Origin: Pontibacter flavimaris
GTDB taxonomy: Bacteria; Bacteroidota; Bacteroidia; Cytophagales; Hymenobacteraceae
Length of the DNA stretch: 64,000 nucleotides
Assembly (NCBI RefSeq): GCF_001907195.1
Contig: NZ_LVWA01000012.1
Coordinates: forward strand, 310,001 to 374,000
Direction: 5' to 3'
Shown: positions 36,701 to 44,540 of the stretch, one piece after another
Numbering within the stretch: the first letter of the stretch is position 1
How the letters are laid out: each line of letters starts with the position of its first letter
Made by a program: the position numbers and the translations under genes
Notes under the pieces: model-generated
The model's database searches: none
What the model was told of the DNA's origin: nothing
Seen by the model: the letters and a program-made list of their open reading frames with translations, nothing else

Positions 36701-36969
36701 TTGGTATGTTGCCGATCGCGCTGGCAGGTGGTTCAGTAGCTGCAACTAAAAACGGTCTGGCATGGGCTTTGATCGGTGGTCTGAGCTCGTCTATGTTCCT
36801 CACCCTGATCGTGGTGCCGATCATCTACTATGGCTTCGACCGCATACTTGCCAGATTCGGTTTGGATAAGAAAACCAGGATCGAGCTGGAAGAGAAAACG
36901 CTGGAAGAGCTGGAACACGAAACCAAGGAACTGGAAGAGAAGAAAATGGCGCACGAGTTCGCGCATTAA
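33790..36969 (+). CDS. RND multidrug-type efflux pump (HAE1/AcrB-like)
   Basis: The 1059-residue inner-membrane proton antiporter has the RND layout of two six-helix halves with large periplasmic loops. Motifs are LTIMTLYPGASPNEVENSVTKEIEDAL at the N-terminal porter region, GILVDDAIVVIENIHRHMEMGKKP in the first membrane half with the proton-relay Asp pair, and the mirror motif GLVAKNAIMVVDFTNKLKDEG in the second half. The C-terminus is a charged helical tail (EEKTLEELEHETKELEEKKM). Compared with the CusA-like pump in this window it lacks the Met-rich porter motifs, so organic substrates are likelier. It is the third gene of the regulated operon. Confidence 0.93.
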   Translation: MNITKLSIQRSTLVVVVFTILTLLGVVSYQSLNYELLPKFNPPVLTIMTLYPGASPNEVENSVTKEIEDALASLENVKEMKSTSMESFSMIVINLNQGTDVDLSLQEAQRKINTILARLPEDADAPTLNKFDLDDLPIIKMGATANMSATEFYDLIDKKIKPELSRIQGMAAIKVLGGQEREIKVNIDANKLEAYNLSILQVQQKIRNSNLDFPTGKIKQESGQTQIRLAGKFQSLEQLNNLIIRQDDKGIVRLADVAEVQDTQKDIEVMNRINGNPSVGITIQKQSDANAVEVSRLTKEALASLEKTYAAEGLKFNVANDSSDFTLEAADSVIHDLIIAVILVAIVMLLFLHSLRNAVIVMISIPASLVATFIFMYLFGYSLNLMSLLALSLVVGILVDDAIVVIENIHRHMEMGKKPAQAAYDGIREIMATVTSITLVITVVFIPIALSTGLVSDILRQFAVVVAVSTMISLFVAFTLIPLLASRFSRLEHISDKNIFGRFILAFERFLDRVIDGFTATLKWAFNHKFITLGVTMLLLVASFALVPMGFIGSEFIPAGDRGEVSLQLELPKNATVEQTNFATRQVEAYLLAKPEVKKVFTTVGTTTSAQAGQNTAYKSDVSVTLVDVKERDFSTDQFSRQAKADIESSIPDVEVTPVPVGLVGNSQAPIQIIISGSNLDSVMNFSQKVLAITEGVDGTADVEMSVEGGNPEIEVVVDRDKMANVGLSLESVGASMQLAFSGNSDVTFRSGTEDYDINIRLDEFDRRSVTDIGNLSFVNSKGQIVRLAQFADIRQSTGPSQLERYNRVTSVNVNSQVIGRPTGSVGADIQAKMAEIKMPAGVSLEYGGNLKNQSEGFGTLGVALLASIIFVYLIMVALYDSYIYPLVVLFSIPLAIIGALLALALASQSLSIFSILGIIMMIGLVAKNAIMVVDFTNKLKDEGVEVKEALTEAVRIRFRPILMTTLAMVIGMLPIALAGGSVAATKNGLAWALIGGLSSSMFLTLIVVPIIYYGFDRILARFGLDKKTRIELEEKTLEELEHETKELEEKKMAHEFAH

Positions 36970-37101
36970 GAAAGTAGTTGAATTTTATACTTACCGGTTT
37001 AGTGATGATAAGCTTGCGGGAGTCACCGACCCCTGCAGGTTTATCTTCGCCAGGCCAGCTGCTGAAACGGCAGCCCATAGTCTACCTTTTACCTTTATGC
37101 C

Positions 37102-37362
37102 ATGACGAATGTAATTCAAAACACACAGGCAATCCAGAACGAGGTGGTGAACATCATTACCTCCGTTACCAACATTAATCCTAACCGGCTGCTTAAGGTC
37201 CGCGACCTGACCCGGCTGGGCCTCGATATCATCGATGTGGTGGACATCATCCTGAAAGTGGAGAAAACCTACCAATTGACCATACCTGACGAGGTGCCCG
37301 TTTACACGGTGGATGACTTCGTGAACTACGTGTATACCCATACTTTTAAGAAGGCCAGCTAA
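37102..37362 (+). CDS. Acyl-carrier-protein-like protein lacking the phosphopantetheine serine
   Basis: The 86-residue protein follows the ACP fold along its length: an N-terminal helix, LLKVRDLTRLGLDIIDVVDIILKVEKTYQLTIPDE, then VPVYTVDDFVNYVYTH. In active ACPs the LGxDSLD motif carries the prosthetic serine; here residues 39-45 read LGLDIID, with Ile43 in that place. It therefore cannot carry an acyl group in the normal way. TACCTTTT and TACCTTTA boxes at 37083-37097 lie only a few bases before the ATG, so the transcript may be nearly leaderless. A perfect terminator follows. Function unknown; a structural or regulatory decoy of ACP is possible. Confidence 0.8.
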   Translation: MTNVIQNTQAIQNEVVNIITSVTNINPNRLLKVRDLTRLGLDIIDVVDIILKVEKTYQLTIPDEVPVYTVDDFVNYVYTHTFKKAS

Positions 37363-37384
37363 GCCGGCAAAAGTATAAAAGCAG

Positions 37385-37421
37385 AAAAGGGAGCCGCAAT
37401 CTATACTTGCGGCTCCCTTTT
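37385..37421. terminator. Perfect 15-bp bidirectional terminator
   Basis: AAAAGGGAGCCGCAA (37385-37399) pairs perfectly with TTGCGGCTCCCTTTT (37407-37421) around the 7-nt loop TCTATAC. It has T-rich arms on both strands and separates the ACP-like gene from the convergent phosphoesterase gene. Confidence 0.9.
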
Positions 37422-37533
37422 CGTTTCATGCAAAGTATAAATTCACTTTGCCACACCTTTATCTCTGTATACTCTCTCGCCTCCGACGAGCCAGAGCAAA
37501 GTATAAGCTCAAGCCATACTTTTGCTTCAGCAT

Positions 37534-38277
37534 TTATACTTCAAAGATAAAGAAAGGCGGGTCGTAGCCCTCTTTTACAAGTATGGGCTTGGAGACGTTG
37601 AAAACCTTGACGCCCTTGGAGGTTTCGCCCTTCAGCGTGCCGATGTGCGCGTGCCCGTGGAAGGCGGCGATCACCTCGCGGCGGTTGATTGGCTCGGCCA
37701 GCCGGGAGGAGCCCAGGTACGGAAAAATCTGCTCCGGCTCCCCAACTACCGTGGCTTTGATCGGCGCGTAGTGCAGCACGGCGATCTTCTTCACCTCCAC
37801 GTTATCGCTGTCGATGCGGGAGAGGGCGCCGTCCAGCTTCAGGGCCTCATCCACCGCCTCCTGCACAAACTGCTTTATCATCGGCTCCCCGAACATGCCC
37901 AGCATGGCGTTGTCGAAGCCGCCGCCGAAGCCCTTCACCCCGGCAAAGCCCACGTCCCCGATCACCACGCTGTCGCCGTCCAGCATGTGCACGTTCTGCT
38001 TTATCAGCATTTTGCGGATGGTCTTCTGGTTATCGCGCTCATAGTCGTGGTTGCCCAGCACGGCTACCACCGGTATGTTGCAGGACTTAAGCTCCTCCAC
38101 CAGCACCTCGGCCTCGGCGGTGCGCCCGGTGTCGGTCAGGTCGCCGCACAGCACCAGTACGTCCGCCTCCTCCGATACTTTCGCAAAGTAATCCTTCCAT
38201 TTCCCGCTGTCTGTCTCCCGCACATGAATATCGCCAACTGCCGCAATCCTGGTTTTTTTCTCCTTTTTTGTAGCCAT
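37534..38277 (-). CDS. Calcineurin-like metallophosphoesterase
   Basis: The 247-residue protein shows the full dimetal motif set in order: GDIH, CGDLTDTG, LGNHDYE, LHYAP and FHGHAHIG. These residues bind two metal ions, typically Mn or Fe. Substrate is unclear in this family, which includes nucleases, cyclic-nucleotide phosphodiesterases and protein phosphatases. No signal peptide is present, so it is probably cytosolic. Its ATG lies three bases after the stop codon of the nucleotidyltransferase gene, so the two are probably translated from one mRNA and could act on the same nucleotidyl-modified target. Confidence 0.88.
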   Translation of the reverse strand: MATKKEKKTRIAAVGDIHVRETDSGKWKDYFAKVSEEADVLVLCGDLTDTGRTAEAEVLVEELKSCNIPVVAVLGNHDYERDNQKTIRKMLIKQNVHMLDGDSVVIGDVGFAGVKGFGGGFDNAMLGMFGEPMIKQFVQEAVDEALKLDGALSRIDSDNVEVKKIAVLHYAPIKATVVGEPEQIFPYLGSSRLAEPINRREVIAAFHGHAHIGTLKGETSKGVKVFNVSKPILVKEGYDPPFFIFEV

Positions 38278-38280
38278 GCC

Positions 38281-39036
38281 TTATACTGATCTGATGGTAA
38301 CTACCTTAAAGTCCCATTCGGTGATGTCTATTTTGTACTGTGTCTGGTCGATGAGCGGCCCGCGGCAGATCTTTTCCTTCGGTGCCGGCATCTCCAGCTC
38401 ATCCTGCGCCCGTTTAAACAGCTCATCCACCAGCCATTTCGGGATGAGGTCGCGCTCCGAGGGGTACACGAACTGGAACGACAGGAACTGCGCCAGCAGC
38501 AGCTGCCAGTGGGTTTCCATGTGCTGCCACAGCCATTTCCAGTCCAGCCGCTCGCCGAAGCGCAGCATAATATGGTTAATGTCGGCGCCATCGTAGCGCT
38601 CCCTGTTCTGTACGTACAGCTTCGACCAGATCAGGGTTTCGGCCGGGATCACCCGTACCTTCACGCCCAGCAGCTCACTTGGGGTAGAGCGCTCGAACCA
38701 GCTATCGTCCACGGCGCAATGGTTGCCGGGGTTGTTAAAGATGATGTCCATGAAGTGCTCGTCCTTGATGGCCTTGGCCAGCCAGCGCACGTCGGTCAGC
38801 TCTGTCTCGAAGCCATTCTCTTTAAAAGCCTTCAGTAATGCCGGGGTGTCGCTCCCTTTGCAAAATACGTCCAGGTCCTTTGTGTCGCGCATGATGTCGG
38901 TGTAGAGGCGCAGGGCAAAGCCCCCTCCCACCATAAAATCAATGTTGCTCTCTGTCATGATGGTCAGGGCCTCCCGGTAAAAATCGTGCGCAGCCTGCCG
39001 GTGAATCCCTTCCTGTAGTTCTATTACTTTAGCCAT
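38281..39036 (-). CDS. Nucleotidyltransferase-fold protein
   Basis: The 251-residue protein has a nucleotidyltransferase core: FMVGGGFALRLYTDIMRDTKDLDVFC fits the GG-x(n)-DxD pattern of the DNA polymerase-beta-like fold, with the pair of Asp residues in KDLDVF. The rest is mostly helical (SELLGVKVRVIPAETLIWSKLYVQNRERYDGADINHI). Family members transfer nucleotides to antibiotics, proteins or RNA; no specific one is recognised. There is no HEPN partner, so an MNT/HEPN toxin-antitoxin pair is not indicated. It forms a two-gene unit with the phosphoesterase. Confidence 0.75.
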   Translation of the reverse strand: MAKVIELQEGIHRQAAHDFYREALTIMTESNIDFMVGGGFALRLYTDIMRDTKDLDVFCKGSDTPALLKAFKENGFETELTDVRWLAKAIKDEHFMDIIFNNPGNHCAVDDSWFERSTPSELLGVKVRVIPAETLIWSKLYVQNRERYDGADINHIMLRFGERLDWKWLWQHMETHWQLLLAQFLSFQFVYPSERDLIPKWLVDELFKRAQDELEMPAPKEKICRGPLIDQTQYKIDITEWDFKVVTIRSV

Positions 39037-39272
39037 TATGGTTTTGTTCTGATGGTAGATGTAAGGCAGCCGCCGGGGCAGGCTGCGGCTGGCAATGGAG
39101 GGTCTGCTTTGGGAGCAGCCAGGTACGTGTATCCTCCAAAGCAGCGTAAAAAGATTGTACTCCCTTAAGGTGCCGTTGGTTGCCTGCTTTTGAACAAATA
39201 ATGCGTTTTAAAGGCTATAACAGCGTAAAATAAAGTATAAACGAAGACCTTATTGCACTATAGCAAGTATAA

Positions 39273-40613
39273 TTATTTCAGTGGCTCGTTCGTGACGAAG
39301 AAAGGGATGTTGGCCGTGGTCAGGTTATTCTGCCCATCGCGCAGGTAAAGATACAGCCGGTAGGCGCCCTGCCGGCGTGGCGTGCGCAGCCATACTTTGG
39401 TGCCCTCCTGCTTCACAAACGCATCCTCCACGGGCTTTGGCTTTACCTGCTTGTCGGCGTTGCCATCCTGCTGCTCGGCCTCGGGCAGCAGTTCCCACTG
39501 CACCTCCACCGAATCCTGCTCCGGGTCGAAGGTAAAGGCGGCTCCCTCAAAGGTCTGCTCCGGCTTCAGGTAGATCTGGTCGAAGGCGAACTTGTTGTCC
39601 AGGGTAAGGTAGGCGATGTAGGGCGGCTTGTTCAACGTATGGGTGGTATCGCCCCAGAGCTGGCGCATTTCGTGCACAAGGCCCGTTTCCTCTCCCTTCT
39701 CGTTGATCAAACTGAACCAGGTGGGCGTGGTTTCCTGCTTGTTGCCCCACAGGAACACGTAGGCTCCCAGGCAGCGGCTGGTATCGGCCAGCACCGACTG
39801 CTCGTAGCGAGCACGGGCAAACTCGGCCTTCTCCGAGCTGGTCTGCTCGATGGGCGCCATCCACCAGGTATAGTAGGACTCCCAGTACCCGCGGGCGCCA
39901 AACTCTGAGATCACGTATGGGCCTTCCCAGTCGGTCTTGGCCAGCTCCTGCGGCAGGTTGTGCATCGCCCCGAACGAGTTGATGGAGAGGATGTCCAGGG
40001 CAGGTGCGCGCTTGGCGATCAGGTTCACGACCTTGTGCGGCACGTTCATGATGGTGGTGGTGGTGGGATGGTCCGGGTCTTCTTCGTGGATCATCTCGGC
40101 TATCCCGTTCACGGCATCCCATACTTTCACGTTGGAGCCATCGGCATAAAGCTCGTTACCGATGCCCCACATCAGCAGCGCCGGGTGGTCTTTATACTTC
40201 AGCACCACCTCGCGCAGCTCCTCGCGCTGCTGCGCCACCAGTTTTTTATCGTAGTAGTTAAAACCCTCACGCTCGCGGGCCATCCAAAGCCCCAGCGTCA
40301 CGGTAAGGCCGTGCGCGTGGGCCGAGTCCAGCACCTGCTGGGCGTCATCGGTATGCCATACCCGCACCGAGTTGCCGCCATACTGGCTCAGGCGGTCGTA
40401 GTATTCGTAGCCGGCGGCGCCTTTTATAAAGTATGGCTCGCCGTTGCGCAGCAGCACGTACGCCTCCCCCTTCCTGATCACCTCCACCTTACGGCCCTGC
40501 GGCTTATACTTTTCGGAGAGATCGGGGGTGCTGCTGCAGGAGAACAGCAGCAGGCACAGCAAGGCAGGCAGAAAGGTATGGGACAAGAGCTTCCGTAGCA
40601 AAGGGTGAAGCAT
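39273..40613 (-). CDS. Glycoside hydrolase family 2-type TIM-barrel lipoprotein
   Basis: Starting at 40613 gives a lipoprotein of 446 residues with signal LPALLCLLLFSCSS; two earlier in-frame ATGs add a region without a signal. The barrel carries IGNELYADGS with probable acid/base Glu154 and VISEFGARGYWE with probable nucleophile Glu237. The C-terminus is a short beta domain (TPRRQGAYRLYLYLRDGQNNLTTANIP). The GH2-like clan A barrel hydrolyses or transglycosylates beta-glycosides. It is divergent from the GT2 synthase gene 193 bases away, so it may act on the polymer made by that enzyme, perhaps for release or pruning. Specificity is unknown. Confidence 0.78.
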   Translation of the reverse strand: MLHPLLRKLLSHTFLPALLCLLLFSCSSTPDLSEKYKPQGRKVEVIRKGEAYVLLRNGEPYFIKGAAGYEYYDRLSQYGGNSVRVWHTDDAQQVLDSAHAHGLTVTLGLWMAREREGFNYYDKKLVAQQREELREVVLKYKDHPALLMWGIGNELYADGSNVKVWDAVNGIAEMIHEEDPDHPTTTTIMNVPHKVVNLIAKRAPALDILSINSFGAMHNLPQELAKTDWEGPYVISEFGARGYWESYYTWWMAPIEQTSSEKAEFARARYEQSVLADTSRCLGAYVFLWGNKQETTPTWFSLINEKGEETGLVHEMRQLWGDTTHTLNKPPYIAYLTLDNKFAFDQIYLKPEQTFEGAAFTFDPEQDSVEVQWELLPEAEQQDGNADKQVKPKPVEDAFVKQEGTKVWLRTPRRQGAYRLYLYLRDGQNNLTTANIPFFVTNEPLK

Positions 40614-40805
40614 GGCAGGTGGGGCGAAATGGTAAAATTTATCTATAGAATCAGGAGGTGTACGCATAACATTTCTTCTTGTTTCAAGTATAAAGTCCTG
40701 AACCAAGCCTAAGCTGGACTATATAGCAATCCATTAAAACAGCAGTTCTCCGCCCAAATAACCTTACACCACTTCACATTTACACCCAAAAGCAGAGGTT
40801 CTTCC

Positions 40806-42608
40806 ATGCGACACTTTTTTTCTTCTACTTATACTTCTTCTTTGTTAAACGAGCAGGAGCCACTCCGCCGGGATGTACGCACCATCCGGTTCATGATCTG
40901 GATGGGCCTGGTTACAATGGTACTTTTCCTCTATTGGTTTCTGGACGAGTCGCACATCGGGTACGAGCCGCTCTACTGGCTGCTGACCACGGCGCTGGTA
41001 TTCAAGCTGCTGCGCACGCTCCATGAGTGGTACCACTACTACGCCGTCAGCATACCCGAACGGCCGGAGCTGCGCACCAGGTTCACGGTGGACATACTGA
41101 CCACCTACTGCCCCGGCGAGCCGCACAGCATGGTCATTAACACGCTGGAGGCGATCCAGAACATCCGCTACCCCCACACCGCCTACCTCTGCGACGAGGG
41201 CGATGACCCGGTACTGAAGGCGGTATGCGAGCGGCTGGGGGTGGTGCACGTTACCCGCACCGAGAAAATAAACGCCAAGGCCGGCAACATCAACAACGCC
41301 CTGAAACAGGCCACTGGCGACATCTGCCTTATACTTGACCCCGACCACGTGCCCGTGCCGGAATTCCTGGACGAGGTGCTGCCCTACTTCGAGGACCCGG
41401 AGGTGGGCTTTGTGCAGGTGGTGCAGGGCTACTACAACCAAAAGGAGAGCCTGATTGCCTACGGCGCGGCCGAGCAGACCTACAGCTTTTACGGTCCCAT
41501 GATGATGGGCATGAACAGCTACGGCACGGTGCAGGCCATCGGGGCCAACTGCACGTTCCGCCGGAAGGCGCTGGATAGCATAGGCGGGCATGCGCCTGGC
41601 CTGGCCGAGGACATGCACACGGCCATGCAGCTGCACGCCAAAGGCTGGACATCGAAGTATGTGCCCAAGATGCTGAGCCGGGGGCTGGTGCCGGGCACGC
41701 TGTCGGCCTATTACAAGCAGCAGATAAAATGGGCACGCGGCACCTTCGAGCTCCTCTTTATGGTGTACCCCAAGCTGTTCCGCCATTTCACTATGCGCCA
41801 GAAAATTCACTACTTCACGCTGCCGCTCTACTACCTGTTCGGTGTTTTCAACCTGGTGGACTTCTTGATCCCGGTGCTGGCGCTGGTGCTGGTGGAGTTT
41901 CCGTGGTATGTGTCGCTGGGTGAGTTTGTGGTGATGTTCGCGCCCTTCTTCTGCATCTCCATCTGCATTAGGCAGTTTGCGCAGCGCTGGTACCACGAAA
42001 AGAATGAGAAGGGATTCCACCTGTTCGGCGGCATCCTGCGCACGGGCACCTGGTGGATTTTCCTGCTGGGGCTGGTATACTCCATTCTCCGAATCAAAGT
42101 ACCCTACATCCCTACTCCAAAGGACGACAAGCCCAAGAACAACCTGCTGCTCAGCCTTCCGAACATCATGGTGATCCTGCTGAGTTTTGGGGCCATTGCC
42201 TACAGCCAACTGGAGTACGGCCACCTCTACGACAACCCCTATGTGCAGATGATGGCGCTTTTCACGCTTACCAACGTGGTGATACTCGGCAGCATTGTAG
42301 TGATCGGCCAGGAACGCTTTATGGAGTGGGTACGCCGGTATTTGCTGCACGCCTCGCTGCTGCAGCCCCTGATCATGCCGCTGCGCTACGCGGTGTGGCG
42401 CACCCGGCACGGCTTTTACGACGGCATTCGGCACGTGGCCGTGGCCATGGTGCTGCTGGCCACGGTAATCTCTGCCAGTTATATTTTCGGGAAGGATGAG
42501 CTGCTGCACTTCTGGCAGCAGCAGCCGGCGGAAGCAGTAACGACCTCACAGCCATCGGCACAAGCCTACCAACTGCCCGATGCGAAGCCCCGGAAGCCTG
42601 TGAAGTAA
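40806..42608 (+). CDS. GT2 processive polysaccharide synthase, cellulose-synthase-like
   Basis: The 600-residue inner-membrane enzyme has two N-terminal helices, a cytosolic GT-A domain and about five C-terminal helices. The catalytic signature is complete: DEGDD around residue 131, DPDH around residue 177 (the DxD-type motif), EDMH around residue 268 and QQIKWARG around residue 305 (the QxxRW-type motif). This is the pattern of cellulose, curdlan and related beta-glucan synthases that elongate and extrude a chain. No PilZ domain, BcsB or BcsC gene is nearby, so the product may not be cellulose. A divergent GH2-type lipoprotein supports an exopolysaccharide locus. Confidence 0.88.
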   Translation: MRHFFSSTYTSSLLNEQEPLRRDVRTIRFMIWMGLVTMVLFLYWFLDESHIGYEPLYWLLTTALVFKLLRTLHEWYHYYAVSIPERPELRTRFTVDILTTYCPGEPHSMVINTLEAIQNIRYPHTAYLCDEGDDPVLKAVCERLGVVHVTRTEKINAKAGNINNALKQATGDICLILDPDHVPVPEFLDEVLPYFEDPEVGFVQVVQGYYNQKESLIAYGAAEQTYSFYGPMMMGMNSYGTVQAIGANCTFRRKALDSIGGHAPGLAEDMHTAMQLHAKGWTSKYVPKMLSRGLVPGTLSAYYKQQIKWARGTFELLFMVYPKLFRHFTMRQKIHYFTLPLYYLFGVFNLVDFLIPVLALVLVEFPWYVSLGEFVVMFAPFFCISICIRQFAQRWYHEKNEKGFHLFGGILRTGTWWIFLLGLVYSILRIKVPYIPTPKDDKPKNNLLLSLPNIMVILLSFGAIAYSQLEYGHLYDNPYVQMMALFTLTNVVILGSIVVIGQERFMEWVRRYLLHASLLQPLIMPLRYAVWRTRHGFYDGIRHVAVAMVLLATVISASYIFGKDELLHFWQQQPAEAVTTSQPSAQAYQLPDAKPRKPVK

Positions 42609-42683
42609 TTCACCTCAACCCCTGCCTTTTCTGTGCGTTAAGAGGATAGAACAAATCGCTTTTTAACCGAAAACCATAAGGCT

Positions 42684-43595
42684 ATGAACACAGATTATTC
42701 CAACCACTACGACAGGAACGAGAACCACGGTTACCGTACGCACCGCTCCGAGCGCTACCGCTACCCCGAAAGGGACAGCAGCTACCGCTTTGATGACTAC
42801 GGCTCTTCGGCCCGCGGCGGCTATGGCAACGAGGGCCACAGCGGCACCTGGGGTAACCAGGGCAATGAGATGGGCGGATCCCGCAACACGGGCAACCAGG
42901 ACACTTACAGCACCTCCCGCAACTATGGCAACATGGGCAGCTATGGGGGCGCACAGGGCTTCGGCGACTACAGGGGCGGCCGGCACCCGCAGGGAAGCGA
43001 CTACAACTTCTACAGCGGCGCAAGTTCCGGTGGCGAGAGGAGCAACAGAGGCTCTGGCCCGCGTAGCCACGGCTATGAGAGCGATTACGACAGCCATGGC
43101 TCGACCTTCCAGAACGACTCCAACTCCCGGCTATACGGCTCCGACACCTCGCGCAGGTTTCAGGGTTCAGACCAGGGCCGCTACGATTTTGACCGCGGCA
43201 GCTCCAACCGGGGCAGCGGCAGTTTCCGCGGCTCCGACCGCGACAGTAACAGGGGCTATTCGGGCTACGGAGGTTCCGAGGGAGGCTACATGGGCAGCGG
43301 TTATAACCGTACCACCCGGGGCGACTACGGCACCGGCAACTATGGCTCCATGGGCAGCTACGACCGGGGCAGTTCCAGCATGAGCTACGGCGAACCCTAC
43401 GGGGCCGGCGACTACAGCCGCCGCCACACCGGGTACCCGAACGAAACCTACGCCCGCGACAGGGAAAACCCGCGCATCCAGCACCGTGACAGCGATTACG
43501 ACTACGACCCGAACCACAGCTTTGACGTGCAAAGGGATCCCTACTATGTTGCCAGCCACAACCGCGGCCGCACCTGGGACCGGAATAGGTATTAA
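42684..43595 (+). CDS. Gly/Ser/Tyr/Arg-rich disordered protein without Lys or Cys
   Basis: The 303-residue protein is low complexity throughout: Gly, Ser, Tyr, Arg, Asp and Asn dominate, with repeats of the kind GYGS, RGSGS, YGSMGSY and RGG. I see no Lys, no Cys, one Leu and one Ile, and no signal peptide or hydrophobic helix. The composition resembles eukaryotic prion-like and RGG proteins that form condensates or bind RNA, but there is no evidence for either here. AAGGC precedes the ATG and a strong terminator follows. Other frames across it are long only because of biased composition. Function unknown; it lies downstream of a polysaccharide synthase. Confidence 0.75.
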   Translation: MNTDYSNHYDRNENHGYRTHRSERYRYPERDSSYRFDDYGSSARGGYGNEGHSGTWGNQGNEMGGSRNTGNQDTYSTSRNYGNMGSYGGAQGFGDYRGGRHPQGSDYNFYSGASSGGERSNRGSGPRSHGYESDYDSHGSTFQNDSNSRLYGSDTSRRFQGSDQGRYDFDRGSSNRGSGSFRGSDRDSNRGYSGYGGSEGGYMGSGYNRTTRGDYGTGNYGSMGSYDRGSSSMSYGEPYGAGDYSRRHTGYPNETYARDRENPRIQHRDSDYDYDPNHSFDVQRDPYYVASHNRGRTWDRNRY

Positions 43596-43612
43596 GCCAG
43601 AGAAAGTATAGA

Positions 43613-43652
43613 AAGTATAAAAGCGCGGCTGTTTGGTCGCGCTTTTATACTT
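43613..43652. terminator. Perfect terminator with AAGTATA in both arms
   Basis: AAGTATAAAAGCGCG (43613-43627) pairs perfectly with CGCGCTTTTATACTT (43638-43652), loop 10 nt. The AAGTATA word forms the outer part of each arm. Confidence 0.85.
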
Positions 43653-43654
43653 TT

Positions 43655-44480
43655 ATAGCTCTGGAGATAGTTCTTTCCTTTGGTATTCCTGCTGCTATTT
43701 TATGCCCTCCGTTTCCTTTAACCTGAAGCGGGCTCGCTGGCGCGGGTTTGAAGCTCCTGCCTTTTTATACTTTATACTTGCTGATTTATACTTGAAGCTA
43801 AACTTTATACTTCCTCCTTCTGGCGCAAGTCTTCAGACTTGTGTCCTTTTATGAAATCGAGTTTGTAACTCGATTGGCCCGCAGAGCCATACTTATACTT
43901 TGGCTATACTTTATACTTTCCTGGCGCAAGCGTCCGTTTGTACCTTATTATTTATACTTCATACTTCGGCTATACTCCCCTAGCCGCCGCTTCCTACAAC
44001 CTGAACCAAGCTATCCTTTCTAGCTTCTGCCGATCCTCTAGTTCCCATAAACCTACCGCTGCATTTATACTTTGGCTCCCTCCAGCCCGGGAGGGCTCGT
44101 CTTCCCGCATCGCGCTGTGTTCCCTTCCTTTGCTCCTGACGTCGCAATGCCCTTACGGGCACCGGAATCTCACAAGGCGCTCAACGGAAAGACTGGGTAT
44201 CAGTTCGATAGCTCCCGCTTTTTGTCATCCCGACCTTCGGGAGAGATCTCTATAGAATTCCAGATAGATCTCTCGCCCTGCTCGAGATGACAAGGAGTTA
44301 TAGCAAGTATAGCTCCCTTCTCAGGAGAAGTAGGTTTATACTTTGTAGGGACAGGTCGCGACCTGTCCGTGCGATAGCCTTAACTATGAAACTTATACTT
44401 TGGAAGCAGCAGCTACAGACTCCCCTCCTTGGCTAAGTCTCGGATCCCGGACTTGTTCCGGGGGAGGGGTAGGGGTGGTG
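43655..44480. repeat. Mosaic repeat block 2
   Basis: A gene-free 945-base gap (43596-44540). In order it holds: many TATACTT words; GCAAGTCT-TC-AGACTTGT (43826-43842); ATCGAGTT-TGT-AACTCGAT (43856-43874); the GCAAGCG module (43925-43940); the GAGGGCTCGTCTT module (44090-44103); the GGCGCTCAAC module (44177-44186); a GTCATCCCGA...GCTCGAGATGAC inverted repeat (44224-44291); and the 20-bp palindrome GGACAGGTCGCGACCTGTCC (44349-44368) within a unit at 44333-44475. Short open frames here are repeat-derived and not supported as genes. Confidence 0.8.
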
Positions 44481-44540
44481 GGACCCGGTGCTGCAGAACC
44501 CCCTCCCCTGTTCTTAGGGCAAGGTGAGTTTATCCAACTC

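Noticed and set aside
38281..39036. Nucleotidyltransferase as part of an MNT/HEPN toxin-antitoxin pair
   Set aside because: The partner is a metallophosphoesterase, not a HEPN protein.
40845..42509. Long minus-strand open frame opposite the GT2 synthase
   Set aside because: Shadow of the plus-strand gene, which has complete catalytic motifs. The reverse frame is His/Gln/Val-rich with no family signature.
42663..43383. Other long frames across the Gly/Tyr/Ser-rich gene on both strands
   Set aside because: Composition of the gene makes every frame open. Only the plus frame from 42684 has a plausible start region and ends just before the terminator.
43655..44480. Short frames in mosaic block 2 as small genes
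   Set aside because: They are made of repeat modules, with no start or family signal and no conservation of frame among copies.
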